A stretch of 64,000 bases of DNA from SSF53 sp036170535 (GCA_036170535.1 JAVHPJ010000044.1:1-64000), one strand, 5' to 3'; counted from the first letter of the stretch, positions 1 to 9,896 are shown. A program made the numbers and translations. The notes: a model not told the origin generated them from the sequence alone.

Positions 1-24
1 GTCGTAACAGCATCGGTCGCAGCA

Positions 25-3000
25 TCAGGGGCCGGGCGGGCTCTGGATCGACGCTGTGGCTCGCGACCGGCCGGCCCGGCGCGCCTGCTCCAGCATTTCG
101 TAAAGTCCGGCGGCGCTGAGTCCGCCGGATTCCGCCAGCGCCTCAATCTGTTCGATCACGTCCAGGGCCTGCGCGAGTCCTGCGCCTTCTTCGGACGCAG
201 TCAGTTCGAGGGCCAGAAACCCGAGTTCCTCCAGGGCCGCGTCAATCCGGGCGAGAAAACGCACTTCCCAGGCGGTATGGGAGCGCAATTTCCCCGCAAT
301 CTCGCGCAACTTGAGAATATGCAGGCGCTCGAGGCCGCGAAAGTATTCTGGGGCGCCGGCGCCGAGCTGGCCGCGTTTTCGCCGCAAGAATAGCGCAAAA
401 GCGTCATCCAGCGCTGCGACTTCCGCAAAGGCCGCCAGAGCCGTACTGCGAGCTGCATCGGGCGTCTTGCGCAGCGCCGCACGCAGTTCGCGCGAAGGCC
501 GGTATTCCACGCAGGCGCCCGCCTCGGTCAGCAGCTTGCGAAACTCGGCGGGATTGGCGTTGAGCAGCAAATCCAGATCCTCGGGATGCTCGAGCAGGCG
601 CGCGTTCATGCCTTCGATTTCATCTTCCAGGAGCAGCAGGTACGCGTAGCTCGCCGCCGCGGGCAAGGCTGCGAGAAAGGGCGGCTTACGCAGACGTTCC
701 AGCCCCAGGCTTGCGTCCAGGCGGATGTAGGTTTCCGCGATCCGGGCCGCCGGGGCGGACGTGCGCATTGTAAGTTTCTGGAAGTACGTGGCGCCAGCGC
801 GATTTACGATGTAGTTCAATCCTTCGGTAACCAGGATTTCTCGGCGCAAGGGATGCTGCAGGATTTCCGTCTCGTAGAGTTTTGCAAGCGCAGCGGGAAA
901 ATACGCCGTGAGAATGCGCGTAAACTCCGGTCCCTGAAAGCAGTTTGCGTCCAGCAGTTCTCCGGCCAGCATCAAACGTGCAAAACCGGTCAATGCGCAA
1001 AGGATCGGTCGCGCCAGGCGCCGCTCCCCGGCTTCAATGCGATCAAGATCCGCCTCAAACGGTATCGCATCCTGTTGGCGATTAATCCATCCCGCACGAT
1101 TCAGATTGCGAATGAGCGCGCGAATGAAAACGAAATCGCGCGGAGTGCGGCGCTCTTCGAGCGACAGGGCGAGATTATTGTCGTGGTTGGCGGCGAGCAC
1201 CAGAACCAACTCTTCGTCTTCCAGTTTGCGAATCCAGCGATTGCGTTCGTTAACGTCGGCGATCTTTCCTTTTCGAACCAGCTGATCGAGCAGAATCTTG
1301 AGATTCACCTCGTGATCGCTCATGTTAACGCCGCCCGAGTTATCAATGGCGTCCGTGTTCAGACGCACGCCGGCCTGCGCCGCTTCGATTCGGGCCGCCT
1401 GAGTGAATCCCAGATTGCCGCCCTCGGCGACGACTCGCACGCGCAGTTCGGCGCCATCAATGCGGACGCGATCATTGGCGGAATCGTGGGCCTGAAAATT
1501 CGACTCAGCCGCCGCCTTCACATAGGTCCCGATTCCTCCGTTCCACAATAGATCCGCCGGCGCGCGCAGGATTGCGCGGATCAATTCCTCGCCGGACAAC
1601 GTCCGAGCTTTTAGACCCAGCGCCGCGCGAGTCTGTACTGAGACCGGGATCTTTTTAGCGCTGCGCGCGTAAATCCCGCCGCCAGCCGAAATAAGCGTCG
1701 GATTGTACTCGTCCCAGTTGGCGCCGGCCGCAAAAAGTCGCGCGCGCTCGGCGTATGCGATATGCGGATCGGGCGCAGGATCCACGAAAATCCACGCATG
1801 ATTGAAGGCTGCGATCAACCGTACGCTGCTCGAAAGCAAGAGACCGTTGCCAAATACGTCGCCGCTCATGTCGCCGATGCCGATCACGCTGAGCGCGTCG
1901 CGTTCGGGATCCTGACCGAGCTCGTAGAAGAAGCGCTTTACCGACTCCCAGGCGCCGCGCGCCGTCACGCCCTGCTTTTTGTGATCGTAACCATTTGCCC
2001 CTCCGGAAGCGAAGGCGTCGCCCAGCCAGAAGTTGCGTTCCGCACTGATCTCGTTCGCCAGGTCGCTGAACGTCGCCGTACCTTTGTCCGCTGCGACGAC
2101 CAGGTACGGATCGTTCTGATCGAGACGGCGTATGTTGGGGACGGGCGCAATCGCTCCGTCGGGCGATAGATTGTCGGTCAGCTCAAGTAGACATTCGATA
2201 AAGCGACGATATGCGCTTTCGCCGGCGCGCTGGCGAGCCGCCCGATCCGGAAACGTCGCCCGTTTTAGCGCAAAGCCGCCTTTGCTGCCGGCCGGAGTGA
2301 TAATCGTGTTTTTTACCATCTGCGCCTTCATCAGACCCAGGGTTTCCGTGCGAAAATCATCCGGTCTATCGGACCAGCGGATGCCGCCGCGCGCGACAAG
2401 ATCACTGCGTAAATGCACGCCTTCGAAGTCGACTGCGTACACGAAAATTTCGTATAAGGGACGCGGTTCGGGGATAAAGTGCGCCGTCCGGCTGTGAATC
2501 TTGAAACTGACGGCGGCGCGATCCAGGAAGAAATTCGTGCGCACGATTGCGGCGACGAGCGTGATCAAATTGCGGGCCAGTGATTCGTCAGTTAATGACG
2601 GCATTGCTTCGGCCAGCGCCTCGCAGCGCGCCCGCGCCGGCGCCGACAGCCCTTCGATCGCGCGGGCGTCCGATCCAGTCGCGACTGGCGAAAGTCTGGC
2701 GCGGAAAAAATCCGCCAGCGCTTTGCAGAACTCGGCGTTGCGTGCAAGGGTTTCCTGGATCGTAATGCGCGCGTAGGATCGCTCAAGCTGAAAATAGCAG
2801 GCTGATAGCGCCTTGATCAACGCCAGTTCACGCGCATTCAGTCTGGCGCCGCGCGCCATTGCGTCGCCCGCGTCCGAGGCCAGCCGCCCGTTCAGCACTT
2901 CGGTTAACGCGCCGGCTATGCGATCCCGGTCGGCTCGATCCAGTCCAGGCTCGCCCGCGTCTGCGACGCGAAAGGCGTGGCAAAAGCGGGCGCCCTCGGG

Positions 3001-4605
3001 ACGCGCGTACGGAAAGGTGTATTCTTCCAGAATATCGAACCCGAAATTCGAGAGTATGGGCACGATCTCGCTGAAACGACACTGCACTGGCGAGTAGATC
3101 TTGATCAACCCGGCGCCATTGGCGCGCCGGTAATAGGTCACGGCGCGTTCACTTTCGGGCGTCAGCCGGTCGAGTCGATCCAGATCGTTTAACGCTTCGT
3201 CCGGCGTCTGATGAATCAGGTAATCGGGCGCGAGTCCTTCAAAATATCGCCGCAGCCGCGCCGAGATTTCGCGTTCGCCCACATAGCGATTTTGCACCAG
3301 GCGGCGAAACCGATGCGTCCATGAATCAAATATCGCATCCCGGGCCTCGTCGGCGCGACGCAACAATTCGCGGGCGCTCATGCCCGTCGGGCGGAGTCCA
3401 ATCAGCGCAAAATTATTATGCTCGATGGGAATGCGTAAATCGTAAATCCGTTCGGCGTGCGTTTCCTCGAGCAACGCTGCCAGGGCCGGGCCGGGCATGG
3501 TCGCGGCATCGCGTTCCGGTATGGCCGCTGCGATCCAGACGGCGTCGTTTTCGGGATCTTCCAGCGTCATGTGGTCGGCGGCGTCCGTGTAGAGGTTCGC
3601 AAGCGCCAGTTCGAACCACGCGCCCAGCAAACGCCCGCGCGTGAGCAACAGACCCAGCGGCAGGTTGCGCGCTATGTTCAGCATCTCCTTCAGCTGGTAC
3701 GAAGTGGGCGTGGCGTGAAAGCGCGCCGCCAACTCCAGAATGCGATTGCGCAAGGGCGGGATAAACTGGCGCGGCGCCAGTTCGCCTCGGCTGGCAAAAT
3801 GCCCGGCGAAAGCCAGCGCTCCCGTTCGCGTGCGAAACAGGACGAGAAAATACGGGCGACGTTTATTTACAGAACTGGCGACCCGGGTTTCGCGAAAGCC
3901 TACGGCCGGCTCCGAAAAATCGAAGTCGCCGTGCATGGCCTCGGTTTCCAGAGCTGCGCCGTGCGCCGGCGAGTTAAACACTCCGTAGCGCGCGCCCTGC
4001 GCGCCATCCGCATCGAGCAAACTGGCGCCCAGCAGTACGAAGTTATCCTTGAGCCAGACTGCGGTTTCGCGCCCCTCGTCGCAGCGATCCAGCAGCGCCA
4101 GCATGGCCGAGTGCTCGCGCACCACCCGGCGCAGCTCGGCGAGTATCGCGTTCAGTTCCGTCGCCAGCGGCGCCAGCTCTGCATCCGGCAGGCGCGCAAT
4201 CTGGATATAGATCAGCGTTTCCAGATTCTCAAACGCGTCGGCGAAGCGCGTTTCAACCAGGCCGCCCGCCGGATCGCGCGTCGCCGAGAGCACCGGGTGA
4301 ATCATGAGTTGAATGCGGTAGTCGTGCGAATTGCAATGGTCGACCAGCGTGTCGACTATGAAGCGCGAGTCCGGCAGGACTGCTTCAATAATCGTCGAGT
4401 TCAACAGCAGCAGTTCGTCCGGCGCGGGATTAAAAACACGCAGCTTAATTTCCTGCGTGCGCTCCCGAAAAAAATCGAAACGCTGCGTCAGAAAACGTTC
4501 CAGGTCCTCGGGCGAAAAAAAACTCCGCAGGGCGGCGGGCGTATAAAACGCGAAGGTTCGGCGAAAGCTGGCATAAGCCGGATCCATGTCGGATTTGCGT
4601 TTCAT
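25..4605 (-). CDS. NAD-specific glutamate dehydrogenase, large (about 180 kDa) type
   Basis: Oxidative deamination of glutamate to 2-oxoglutarate with NAD+, cytoplasmic. The 1526-residue protein matches the usual length of the bacterial large GDH family (Bac_GDH). The catalytic core is in the middle-to-C-terminal part: a glycine/lysine substrate region reading MVKNTIITPAGSKGGFALKR, then GIGDMSGDVFGNG and the dinucleotide-fold segment VVAEGGNLGF. The long N-terminal half is the regulatory region typical of the family. The ATG at 4603-4605 gives a normal N-terminus; a second ATG lies six codons downstream and no clear Shine-Dalgarno site separates them. It follows the TraB/GumN gene by 25 bases on the same strand, so the two may be co-transcribed. 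Family assignment is secure; allosteric behaviour cannot be read from sequence. Confidence 0.93.
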   Translation of the reverse strand: MKRKSDMDPAYASFRRTFAFYTPAALRSFFSPEDLERFLTQRFDFFRERTQEIKLRVFNPAPDELLLLNSTIIEAVLPDSRFIVDTLVDHCNSHDYRIQLMIHPVLSATRDPAGGLVETRFADAFENLETLIYIQIARLPDAELAPLATELNAILAELRRVVREHSAMLALLDRCDEGRETAVWLKDNFVLLGASLLDADGAQGARYGVFNSPAHGAALETEAMHGDFDFSEPAVGFRETRVASSVNKRRPYFLVLFRTRTGALAFAGHFASRGELAPRQFIPPLRNRILELAARFHATPTSYQLKEMLNIARNLPLGLLLTRGRLLGAWFELALANLYTDAADHMTLEDPENDAVWIAAAIPERDAATMPGPALAALLEETHAERIYDLRIPIEHNNFALIGLRPTGMSARELLRRADEARDAIFDSWTHRFRRLVQNRYVGEREISARLRRYFEGLAPDYLIHQTPDEALNDLDRLDRLTPESERAVTYYRRANGAGLIKIYSPVQCRFSEIVPILSNFGFDILEEYTFPYARPEGARFCHAFRVADAGEPGLDRADRDRIAGALTEVLNGRLASDAGDAMARGARLNARELALIKALSACYFQLERSYARITIQETLARNAEFCKALADFFRARLSPVATGSDARAIEGLSAPARARCEALAEAMPSLTDESLARNLITLVAAIVRTNFFLDRAAVSFKIHSRTAHFIPEPRPLYEIFVYAVDFEGVHLRSDLVARGGIRWSDRPDDFRTETLGLMKAQMVKNTIITPAGSKGGFALKRATFPDRAARQRAGESAYRRFIECLLELTDNLSPDGAIAPVPNIRRLDQNDPYLVVAADKGTATFSDLANEISAERNFWLGDAFASGGANGYDHKKQGVTARGAWESVKRFFYELGQDPERDALSVIGIGDMSGDVFGNGLLLSSSVRLIAAFNHAWIFVDPAPDPHIAYAERARLFAAGANWDEYNPTLISAGGGIYARSAKKIPVSVQTRAALGLKARTLSGEELIRAILRAPADLLWNGGIGTYVKAAAESNFQAHDSANDRVRIDGAELRVRVVAEGGNLGFTQAARIEAAQAGVRLNTDAIDNSGGVNMSDHEVNLKILLDQLVRKGKIADVNERNRWIRKLEDEELVLVLAANHDNNLALSLEERRTPRDFVFIRALIRNLNRAGWINRQQDAIPFEADLDRIEAGERRLARPILCALTGFARLMLAGELLDANCFQGPEFTRILTAYFPAALAKLYETEILQHPLRREILVTEGLNYIVNRAGATYFQKLTMRTSAPAARIAETYIRLDASLGLERLRKPPFLAALPAAASYAYLLLLEDEIEGMNARLLEHPEDLDLLLNANPAEFRKLLTEAGACVEYRPSRELRAALRKTPDAARSTALAAFAEVAALDDAFALFLRRKRGQLGAGAPEYFRGLERLHILKLREIAGKLRSHTAWEVRFLARIDAALEELGFLALELTASEEGAGLAQALDVIEQIEALAESGGLSAAGLYEMLEQARRAGRSRATASIQSPPGP

Positions 4606-4630
4606 GCGGTGGCGCCGTTTGGCAGCTGGA

Positions 4631-5551
4631 TCAGTACTCGCGCTCTACTTTAAACCCGCGCGCGGCCAGCAGATTCAAAACGCCTTCCGCGCCGGGCAAG
4701 TGGAGCGCGCCTACTGCGGTGAATGCTCCGCCGCGCAGAAAATACGGCGTCATTCGATCGACCATGCCATGGTTCCGGTCATGCAGCAGGCGTCGATTGA
4801 CAATGCGTACAAGATCCTCGCCTTCGCGCTCCGTCAGGGCGCGAAACAGTCGATCGTTGCGTCCTGCGAGATAGTTTTCCAGGGTGAAGCGGCCGCTTTC
4901 CTGACCGTACAACCAGCTGCGCCCGTCGACCATCAAGCGCAGTACACGGACCTGGTCGTCGTTAGCCAGGCCCTTGAAAATTCCAAACTGGATTTCCGGC
5001 GTTTCGAGCCCGACCACTTCCATGCCGCGACGTCGCGCTTCATCGATCAGCAGCAAGTCCAGCACCTGACCGGGAGCGACGGGCGATCGATAGTTCCCAA
5101 TTGGCGCCATTAAGAGAAAAATCGCCGACCAGGCCGGCATTTCGCGCGCTGAGTCGGCCGGCAAACCGCGTTTGCGCAGGGCTTTAGCCACGCGCGCCAG
5201 CAGATCGCGATCGGCGATTACGCGCGTTAATGCCAGTTCGCGGTCGGCGGCCATCGCCGCCAGCATCGCCTGATTAATTTCTGCGGCGCTCATGGCCAAT
5301 TCGGGAAGCATCACCCGGCACTCGCGCAAGGCGGCGTAAATGGGCTCGGGCACGGCGACTACGCGCGGATGCGCGCTGTGCATGGTTCCAAAAACATAGT
5401 TTCTGGCGCCGGACGGCGCTGTAACACGCCACAGTCGGCCCTCGCCATATGGAACGGCGCTGGCCGCGCCGCCCTCGGCGGCGAGCGGATGAAGTGCAAA
5501 AACAAGGCCGAACAGCCAGGCGGAAGAACGCAATACCCGGGGCAGCTTCAC
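4631..5551 (-). CDS. TraB/PrgY/GumN family exported protein
   Basis: The 306-residue protein starts with a Sec signal peptide (MKLPRVLRSSAWLFGLVFAL, cleavage near residue 24). It carries both family hallmarks: YVFGTMHSAHP near the N-terminus (GTxH) and AVGALHLPG at the C-terminus (GxxH). Known for the family: TraB/GumN proteins are putative metalloproteases with paired GxxH motifs, and some act on peptide pheromones. Here the substrate is unknown and the location is periplasmic or surface by inference. The gene lies just upstream of the glutamate dehydrogenase gene on the same strand and is divergent from the transporter gene to its right. Confidence 0.85.
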   Translation of the reverse strand: MKLPRVLRSSAWLFGLVFALHPLAAEGGAASAVPYGEGRLWRVTAPSGARNYVFGTMHSAHPRVVAVPEPIYAALRECRVMLPELAMSAAEINQAMLAAMAADRELALTRVIADRDLLARVAKALRKRGLPADSAREMPAWSAIFLLMAPIGNYRSPVAPGQVLDLLLIDEARRRGMEVVGLETPEIQFGIFKGLANDDQVRVLRLMVDGRSWLYGQESGRFTLENYLAGRNDRLFRALTEREGEDLVRIVNRRLLHDRNHGMVDRMTPYFLRGGAFTAVGALHLPGAEGVLNLLAARGFKVEREY

Positions 5552-5746
5552 GCGACACGCTCCTGTAAGGACTCAGTGTATCGGGCGCGGCGTTTTATTG
5601 TCCAGCGCGAACCCTGACGCAATGTAATTACGCACTGCACAGCGGCGGCGGGCCCGGTCCAAAATGTGATTGACTGCGCCCCTTTTAAACGCAGTTTTCT
5701 GAGGCCTTTCCGGCGTGATTCCGCGGGAAGCGGCAAGGAGCCCTTC

Positions 5747-7075
5747 GTGTCCCAAACCAAACGCGCCTCCGGAAAAGAAATCTTCGGCTGGGCGATGTTC
5801 GACTTTGCGAATTCGTCCTACACGACTGTGATTACCACGGTCGCATTCAGCGCGGTTTTTCCGGCGTTGATAGTGGGCGAAGAGCGCAGCGGCAATTTTC
5901 TGTGGAGCGTAGCTCAGTCGATCGGTCTATTGTTGGTCGTGTTGAGCGGACCGGCGCTCGGCGCAATAACGGACTTCAGCGCTTCGAAAAAGAAGTTCTT
6001 GTTCATCAGTTATATTATCACTGTCATCGCGACGAGCGCGCTCTACCTGGTAGTGCCCGGCGCGCCATACGCGATTCCCCTGGCGATGGGTCTCATCGTC
6101 GTATCGATGTTCGGATTTTACGCCGGCGAGAATTTCGCCTCGTCGTTTTTGCCCGATCTGGGACCGCCGGAACAACTCGGCAAGATTTCCGGACTCGCCT
6201 GGGGCATCGGCTACTTTGGCGGAATCGCATCCACCGGTCTTGTGCTGGCTCTGACCACGCCTCACGATATGACCAACATCGCCGGCGTCCGCATGATCGG
6301 ACCGATTACCGGCCTGTTCTTTTTGTTCGCTGCAATCCCGACCTTTCTTTTGCTCAAAGAACGCGGCGTTGCGCGGCCTTTGCCCGAAGGCGAAACCGTC
6401 ATTTCGATCGGCTTTAAACGCTTGAAGCAAACGCTGCGTGAAATCGGCGACTTTCGCGACCTCATTATTTTTCTCGTATCGTTCTTTTTCGCCTACGCCG
6501 GCCTTTCCATCGTGATCAGCTTCGCCTTCATTTACGGCGCGCAGGTGATTCACTGGGACGACGGCACGCGCGCGCTGATGTTCGTGCTGACCAATTTGTC
6601 CGCCGCAGTCGGCGCTTTGATATTCGGTTATATCCAGGATCGCATCGGCGATAAACTCACCTACAACATCACGCTGGTCGTGTGGGTCGTCGCCGTAACG
6701 CTGATCTGGGGCGCAAACGAGCTCACGTACTGGATGAACGGCGTTTTCGGCACCAACTGGCATCCGCAGAGCGTATTTCTATTTATAGGATCGCTGGCCG
6801 GCTTGTGCCTGGGTTCGACTCAGTCGGCTGCGCGGGCGATTGTCGGCGTATTCAGTCCGGAATCGAAGTCCGGCGAGTTTTTCGGATTCTGGGGTTTCTT
6901 TGGCAAGCTGTCAGCCGTGTTCGGACTGTTGTCGCTGGGCTACCTGCAGATTTATCTCGGTTTGCAAAATGCCATCCTGCTCTGCTCGGCGTTTTTCTTC
7001 GTCGCGCTGGTCATCAGCTTTTTTGTGAACGAAAAACGCGCTCGCGAAATGGCCCGCGCGCACGAGGGCGAATAA
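5747..7075 (+). CDS. UMF1-type major facilitator superfamily transporter
   Basis: Polytopic inner-membrane permease of about 442 residues with some 12 hydrophobic segments. The N-terminal GWAMFDFANSSYTTVI is the signature of the UMF1 (Atg22-like) MFS branch, which in yeast effluxes vacuolar amino acids; bacterial substrates are mostly unknown. The reading frame is open from 5666, but GTG at 5747 is the likely start because AAGGAG lies at 5735-5740, six bases before it, and the signature then sits near the N-terminus as in the family. The gene stands alone, divergent from the TraB gene and convergent with a small gene, with a hairpin just downstream. Confidence 0.88.
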   Translation: MSQTKRASGKEIFGWAMFDFANSSYTTVITTVAFSAVFPALIVGEERSGNFLWSVAQSIGLLLVVLSGPALGAITDFSASKKKFLFISYIITVIATSALYLVVPGAPYAIPLAMGLIVVSMFGFYAGENFASSFLPDLGPPEQLGKISGLAWGIGYFGGIASTGLVLALTTPHDMTNIAGVRMIGPITGLFFLFAAIPTFLLLKERGVARPLPEGETVISIGFKRLKQTLREIGDFRDLIIFLVSFFFAYAGLSIVISFAFIYGAQVIHWDDGTRALMFVLTNLSAAVGALIFGYIQDRIGDKLTYNITLVVWVVAVTLIWGANELTYWMNGVFGTNWHPQSVFLFIGSLAGLCLGSTQSAARAIVGVFSPESKSGEFFGFWGFFGKLSAVFGLLSLGYLQIYLGLQNAILLCSAFFFVALVISFFVNEKRAREMARAHEGE

Positions 7076-7095
7076 GCCTGGCGTCGATTGAGACC

Positions 7096-7129
7096 GCGCG
7101 CAGCCCGGTTTGAGCTGCGCGCAGATTTT
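7096..7129 (+). terminator. Candidate terminator after the UMF1 transporter
   Basis: A perfect 9-bp stem, GCGCGCAGC (7096-7104) with GCTGCGCGC (7114-7122), has a 9-base loop and is followed by AGATTTTC. It sits between two convergent genes. The T-run is short, so termination strength is uncertain. Confidence 0.55.
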
Positions 7130-7139
7130 CGGCCAGCGA

Positions 7140-7331
7140 TCAGGCGAGGGCTTCGAAGCGCGTTTCGTTTTGCGTCGCTGCAACGCGCGCTTCAGCGCTT
7201 ACGCGCAGGAACTTCTGCGAGGTATCCTGGACCGCATCGACGATGTTGCGGTTCAGATTATTCAAGATTTCCGTGGATTTAGCCACCTGATCCATCGCTG
7301 CACTGGCATTAAATCCTGATCCGATTTGCAT
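7140..7331 (-). CDS. Small helical protein, no recognised family
   Basis: A 63-residue protein (MQIGSGFNASAAMDQVAKST at the N-terminus) with no signal peptide and no cysteine. Residues 10-60 look like one long amphipathic helix with spaced Val/Leu/Ile and Gln/Asn/Arg, resembling the short coiled-coil proteins sometimes labelled putative motility proteins. Evidence that it is real: the ATG at 7329-7331 has a GGAGG about eight bases upstream on the minus strand, codon use matches neighbouring genes, and a hairpin lies just beyond the stop. It stands alone. Function unknown. Confidence 0.6.
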   Translation of the reverse strand: MQIGSGFNASAAMDQVAKSTEILNNLNRNIVDAVQDTSQKFLRVSAEARVAATQNETRFEALA

Positions 7332-7578
7332 ACAATTCGCCTCCGCGCGGATGTGCGCTTTATTCCATATAGAGTTACGGATTTTTTAGCCCGGGTACTG
7401 AGGCCCGCAGGCCAAAAGTCGCCCGCCGCGCCAAAAAAACCGACCGGGCGGAGCCGTCCCGGGGTCTAATCAACGACAGGCCTGAAATGTGTTGCATAAG
7501 TGATACAGTTTCAGAGGCTTGTTTTTCCGCTCTGCGGAGTCCGGGCGGGCGTTCGCGCGTTCGTCTCAGGAGGGATCA

Positions 7579-7983
7579 ATGCGAGTCTATTTGAAAAGTC
7601 GAAGCAGTCGTCTTATCGCGCTCGGTATGGCCGGCGCCCTGGCGCTCCTGTTTGCAAGCCTGAGTCTTTCGGCGCAAAGTCGACCGGCGGACTTTCCTTA
7701 TACGGGAATCAGTTATCCGGCCGCGCTCAGCCTCAACAGCAATCAGGACTGCGTCACTTTCTGCAAATACGCCTACGCCTGCTTTTACCGCGGCAACGCA
7801 ACGCGCCAGGCGGAGGCCACGCAACGTCATGACCGCTTTATGCGCGACTGCCGGCGGAATGTGTGCGGCAAGCCCGCGAACCGTCAATCCGCGTTGGGTT
7901 GCTACAATCAGCGCGTCAAGGGCAGCCTGACCCAGTGCACGGCCGGGGCCCAGTGTCTGGTGCAGGGCATGCAGGGTCGCTAA
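7579..7983 (+). CDS. Small exported cysteine-rich protein
   Basis: 134 residues. The start at ATG 7579 is fixed by CAGGAGGG just upstream; the frame is open further 5' but without a better site. A positively charged N-region and a hydrophobic stretch (LIALGMAGALALLFASLSLS) form a signal peptide ending near SAQS. The mature part has eight cysteines, starting with DCVTFC and ending with the pair in TQCTAGAQC, which suggests four disulfides. No enzyme motif is visible. Leptospira genomes contain small exported proteins annotated only as Cys-rich proteins, and this could be one, but I cannot confirm homology. The lipoprotein gene downstream is in the same orientation after about 140 bases. Confidence 0.7.
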   Translation: MRVYLKSRSSRLIALGMAGALALLFASLSLSAQSRPADFPYTGISYPAALSLNSNQDCVTFCKYAYACFYRGNATRQAEATQRHDRFMRDCRRNVCGKPANRQSALGCYNQRVKGSLTQCTAGAQCLVQGMQGR

Positions 7984-8126
7984 GGCTCCCGCAGGTCCGA
8001 GTTTGGCGAATGCCCATCAGGCGGCGGCGCCTGACTCGGACCTTCCTTCTCTTTCTTCTTGCTTTTTCGCCGCCCCCGCGTCTTCCTTTCGTCAAATCAT
8101 CCTGCGATGATGGCACGGTCCATTTT

Positions 8127-9020
8127 ATGAATACGATCGCTCGTCTTGCGTACATTGCCGGTTTCGCGCTGCTGTTGAATCATTGCGTTACCGCGCCGTT
8201 TCGTTGTCCGTGTACGGCGTCTTTGCGCCAGATTCCCGTGGAAGCCGGGTCGCAGCCGCGCCAGGGGCCGGCGCCGGCGCGCGCGCTGGATCTTACGTCG
8301 CTTACGGATCGCTTCAGCTGCGCGTGCAGTCGTCGCCTTACCGATGCGGGCAAGACCGTGCTTCCGCTCAACAAAGCGGATGTCACGGCCGATTGTCAGG
8401 CGCTTGTCGAAGTGAACACGGGCTTTTTTGAACCGGAACGCTTTGAGACCGCGGTGATCATGCTGCGCAACGTCGCCTCGGAAGTCGGCGCAAATGCAGT
8501 CGCCATTGATACGTATGAACCCGGCGCAGCATCGGGACGCGCACTGCAATGTTCGGCGGCGTTTATCGCGGCGCGTACGCCGGCGAACGAGCAGAACAAA
8601 ATCGAAGAGCCGCCTATTCAGGTCCGCCCGGGCATTGTAATCGTACGACCGCAGCGTGTGGCGTGGCAAAAATGCTCCAACGGGCAGACCGATCTCGGCG
8701 GCTTCTGTCAGGGGCAGGCGGCAGTAGCGCGCTGGGAAGACGCTCTGAACTATTGCCGCAGCCTCAGCCTGGACGGGCGCACCTGGCGCCTGCCTACGTT
8801 CGAGGAGTTGAGCGGATTAATTGACGCGACGCAGCGGCCCGATCGACCCAAGATCGATCCGGAATTGTTCCCCAACACGCGGCGCAATGTCTACTGGACC
8901 AGCACCTTTTTTGAGAATCAGGCTAACGTGGTGCGCGTGGTGGATTTTGATTCCGGCGCTGGCTACGCGTATGGGCTGCAGAATCAAGGCTACGTTCGCT
9001 GCATCGCAGACGGACTCTGA
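8127..9020 (+). CDS. Lipoprotein with C-terminal DUF1566 (Lcl) domain
   Basis: About 297 residues from ATG 8127, chosen because it gives a clean lipoprotein signal (MNTIARLAYIAGFALLLNHC) with the lipid-accepting Cys in a spirochaete-style lipobox. The middle part (roughly residues 55-160) is cysteine-containing and of unknown fold. The last 120 residues match DUF1566/Lcl C-terminal domains: WEDALNYCRSLSL, TWRLPTFEELSGLID, VYWTSTFF and GYVRCIAD are the characteristic elements. DUF1566 proteins are abundant surface or periplasmic lipoproteins in Leptospira; some Lcl-type proteins are adhesins. Function here is inferred only as envelope-associated. Confidence 0.78.
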   Translation: MNTIARLAYIAGFALLLNHCVTAPFRCPCTASLRQIPVEAGSQPRQGPAPARALDLTSLTDRFSCACSRRLTDAGKTVLPLNKADVTADCQALVEVNTGFFEPERFETAVIMLRNVASEVGANAVAIDTYEPGAASGRALQCSAAFIAARTPANEQNKIEEPPIQVRPGIVIVRPQRVAWQKCSNGQTDLGGFCQGQAAVARWEDALNYCRSLSLDGRTWRLPTFEELSGLIDATQRPDRPKIDPELFPNTRRNVYWTSTFFENQANVVRVVDFDSGAGYAYGLQNQGYVRCIADGL

Positions 9021-9023
9021 GCC

Positions 9024-9045
9024 TGCCGGCGTCCGTCCGGCATTT
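9024..9045. terminator. Bidirectional hairpin between convergent genes
   Basis: TGCCGG (9024-9029) pairs with CCGGCA (9037-9042) across a 7-base loop and is followed by TTT. It occupies nearly all of the 24-base gap between the DUF1566 lipoprotein gene and prmC, which converge here. Confidence 0.5.
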
Positions 9046-9896
9046 CACGCGTGTCGGCGTGCAAACAACGTGCGTTCCAGGCCGGCAAGATCGCGCAGGA
9101 TGCGCGACTCCGTGCAGACGTTTGCGGCCGCGCTGAGCGCGCCTTCAGCGAGCGGCGGGCAGAGTTCCACCAGAAGCAGTCCGCCCGGTGTCAGGTGTCG
9201 GACCGCGTCCTGAATTAATCGGCGATAGAGCGCAGCTGGATCAGGCGTAAAGAGCGCCAGGTGCGGCTCGTGATCGCGCACCTCGCTCGAAAGCGTCGAT
9301 GCTTCGGCCGGCGAGATATACGGCGGGTTTGCGACGATTACATCGAATTGTTCCCCTTTCAGCGGCAGGAAGAAGTCGCCGCAAAAGAAGCGGGCGCGCT
9401 CCGGGGCCTTGTCCGTCGTGATCAGGGCCAGTGCATTTTTGCGAGCAATATCCAACGCAGCGCCGGATATATCGCTGAATGCCGCGCGCCAATCCGGGCG
9501 TTCCGCGAGCAGCGTGACGCCCAGCGCGCCGCTACCGCAACACATATCGAGCGCCGAAAGACCGCTGCGCGTTTCCGCAGCCAACGCTGCATCAACGATC
9601 AGCTCCGTTTCCGGTCGCGGTATGAGCACGGCTGGACTCACTGCGAAGGGTCGTCCGTAAAATTCGCGAACGCCGGTGATGTAGGCGAAAGGCTTGCCGG
9701 TGGCGCGCTCTTGCACCCACAAACGAAATCTTGCCAGCGCGTCTACGCTCAACGCGACGTCATCCCGTGCGAGAATGCGGGCGCGATCCATGCCCAGCAG
9801 CGCCGCCAGCAATAGCTCGGCTTCGCGCCGCGGCGCTTCCACGCCGCCGTCGCGCAATGCCGCCGCTGCGTACTGCAGCGCGGATGCAATGTTCAC
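9045..9896 (-). CDS. prmC: Release factor glutamine methyltransferase PrmC (HemK)
   Basis: SAM-dependent N5-methylation of the GGQ glutamine of release factors RF1/RF2. 283 residues, the usual length. A helical N-terminal domain (about 1-75) is followed by the Rossmann methyltransferase domain with IPRPETELIVDAAL, MCCGSGALGVTLL (SAM loop) and the diagnostic catalytic motif NPPYISPAE. The start codon overlaps the stop of the upstream kinase-like gene by four bases (ATGA), so the two are translationally coupled. prfA is not in the window, unlike the common prfA-prmC arrangement. Confidence 0.94.
   Translation of the reverse strand: MNIASALQYAAAALRDGGVEAPRREAELLLAALLGMDRARILARDDVALSVDALARFRLWVQERATGKPFAYITGVREFYGRPFAVSPAVLIPRPETELIVDAALAAETRSGLSALDMCCGSGALGVTLLAERPDWRAAFSDISGAALDIARKNALALITTDKAPERARFFCGDFFLPLKGEQFDVIVANPPYISPAEASTLSSEVRDHEPHLALFTPDPAALYRRLIQDAVRHLTPGGLLLVELCPPLAEGALSAAANVCTESRILRDLAGLERTLFARRHA

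Noticed and set aside
586..4653. Long open frames on the plus strand opposite the glutamate dehydrogenase gene
   Set aside because: They are antisense shadows of a GC-rich gene with clear family motifs. Their proteins are Arg/Gln-rich with no domain or ribosome site.
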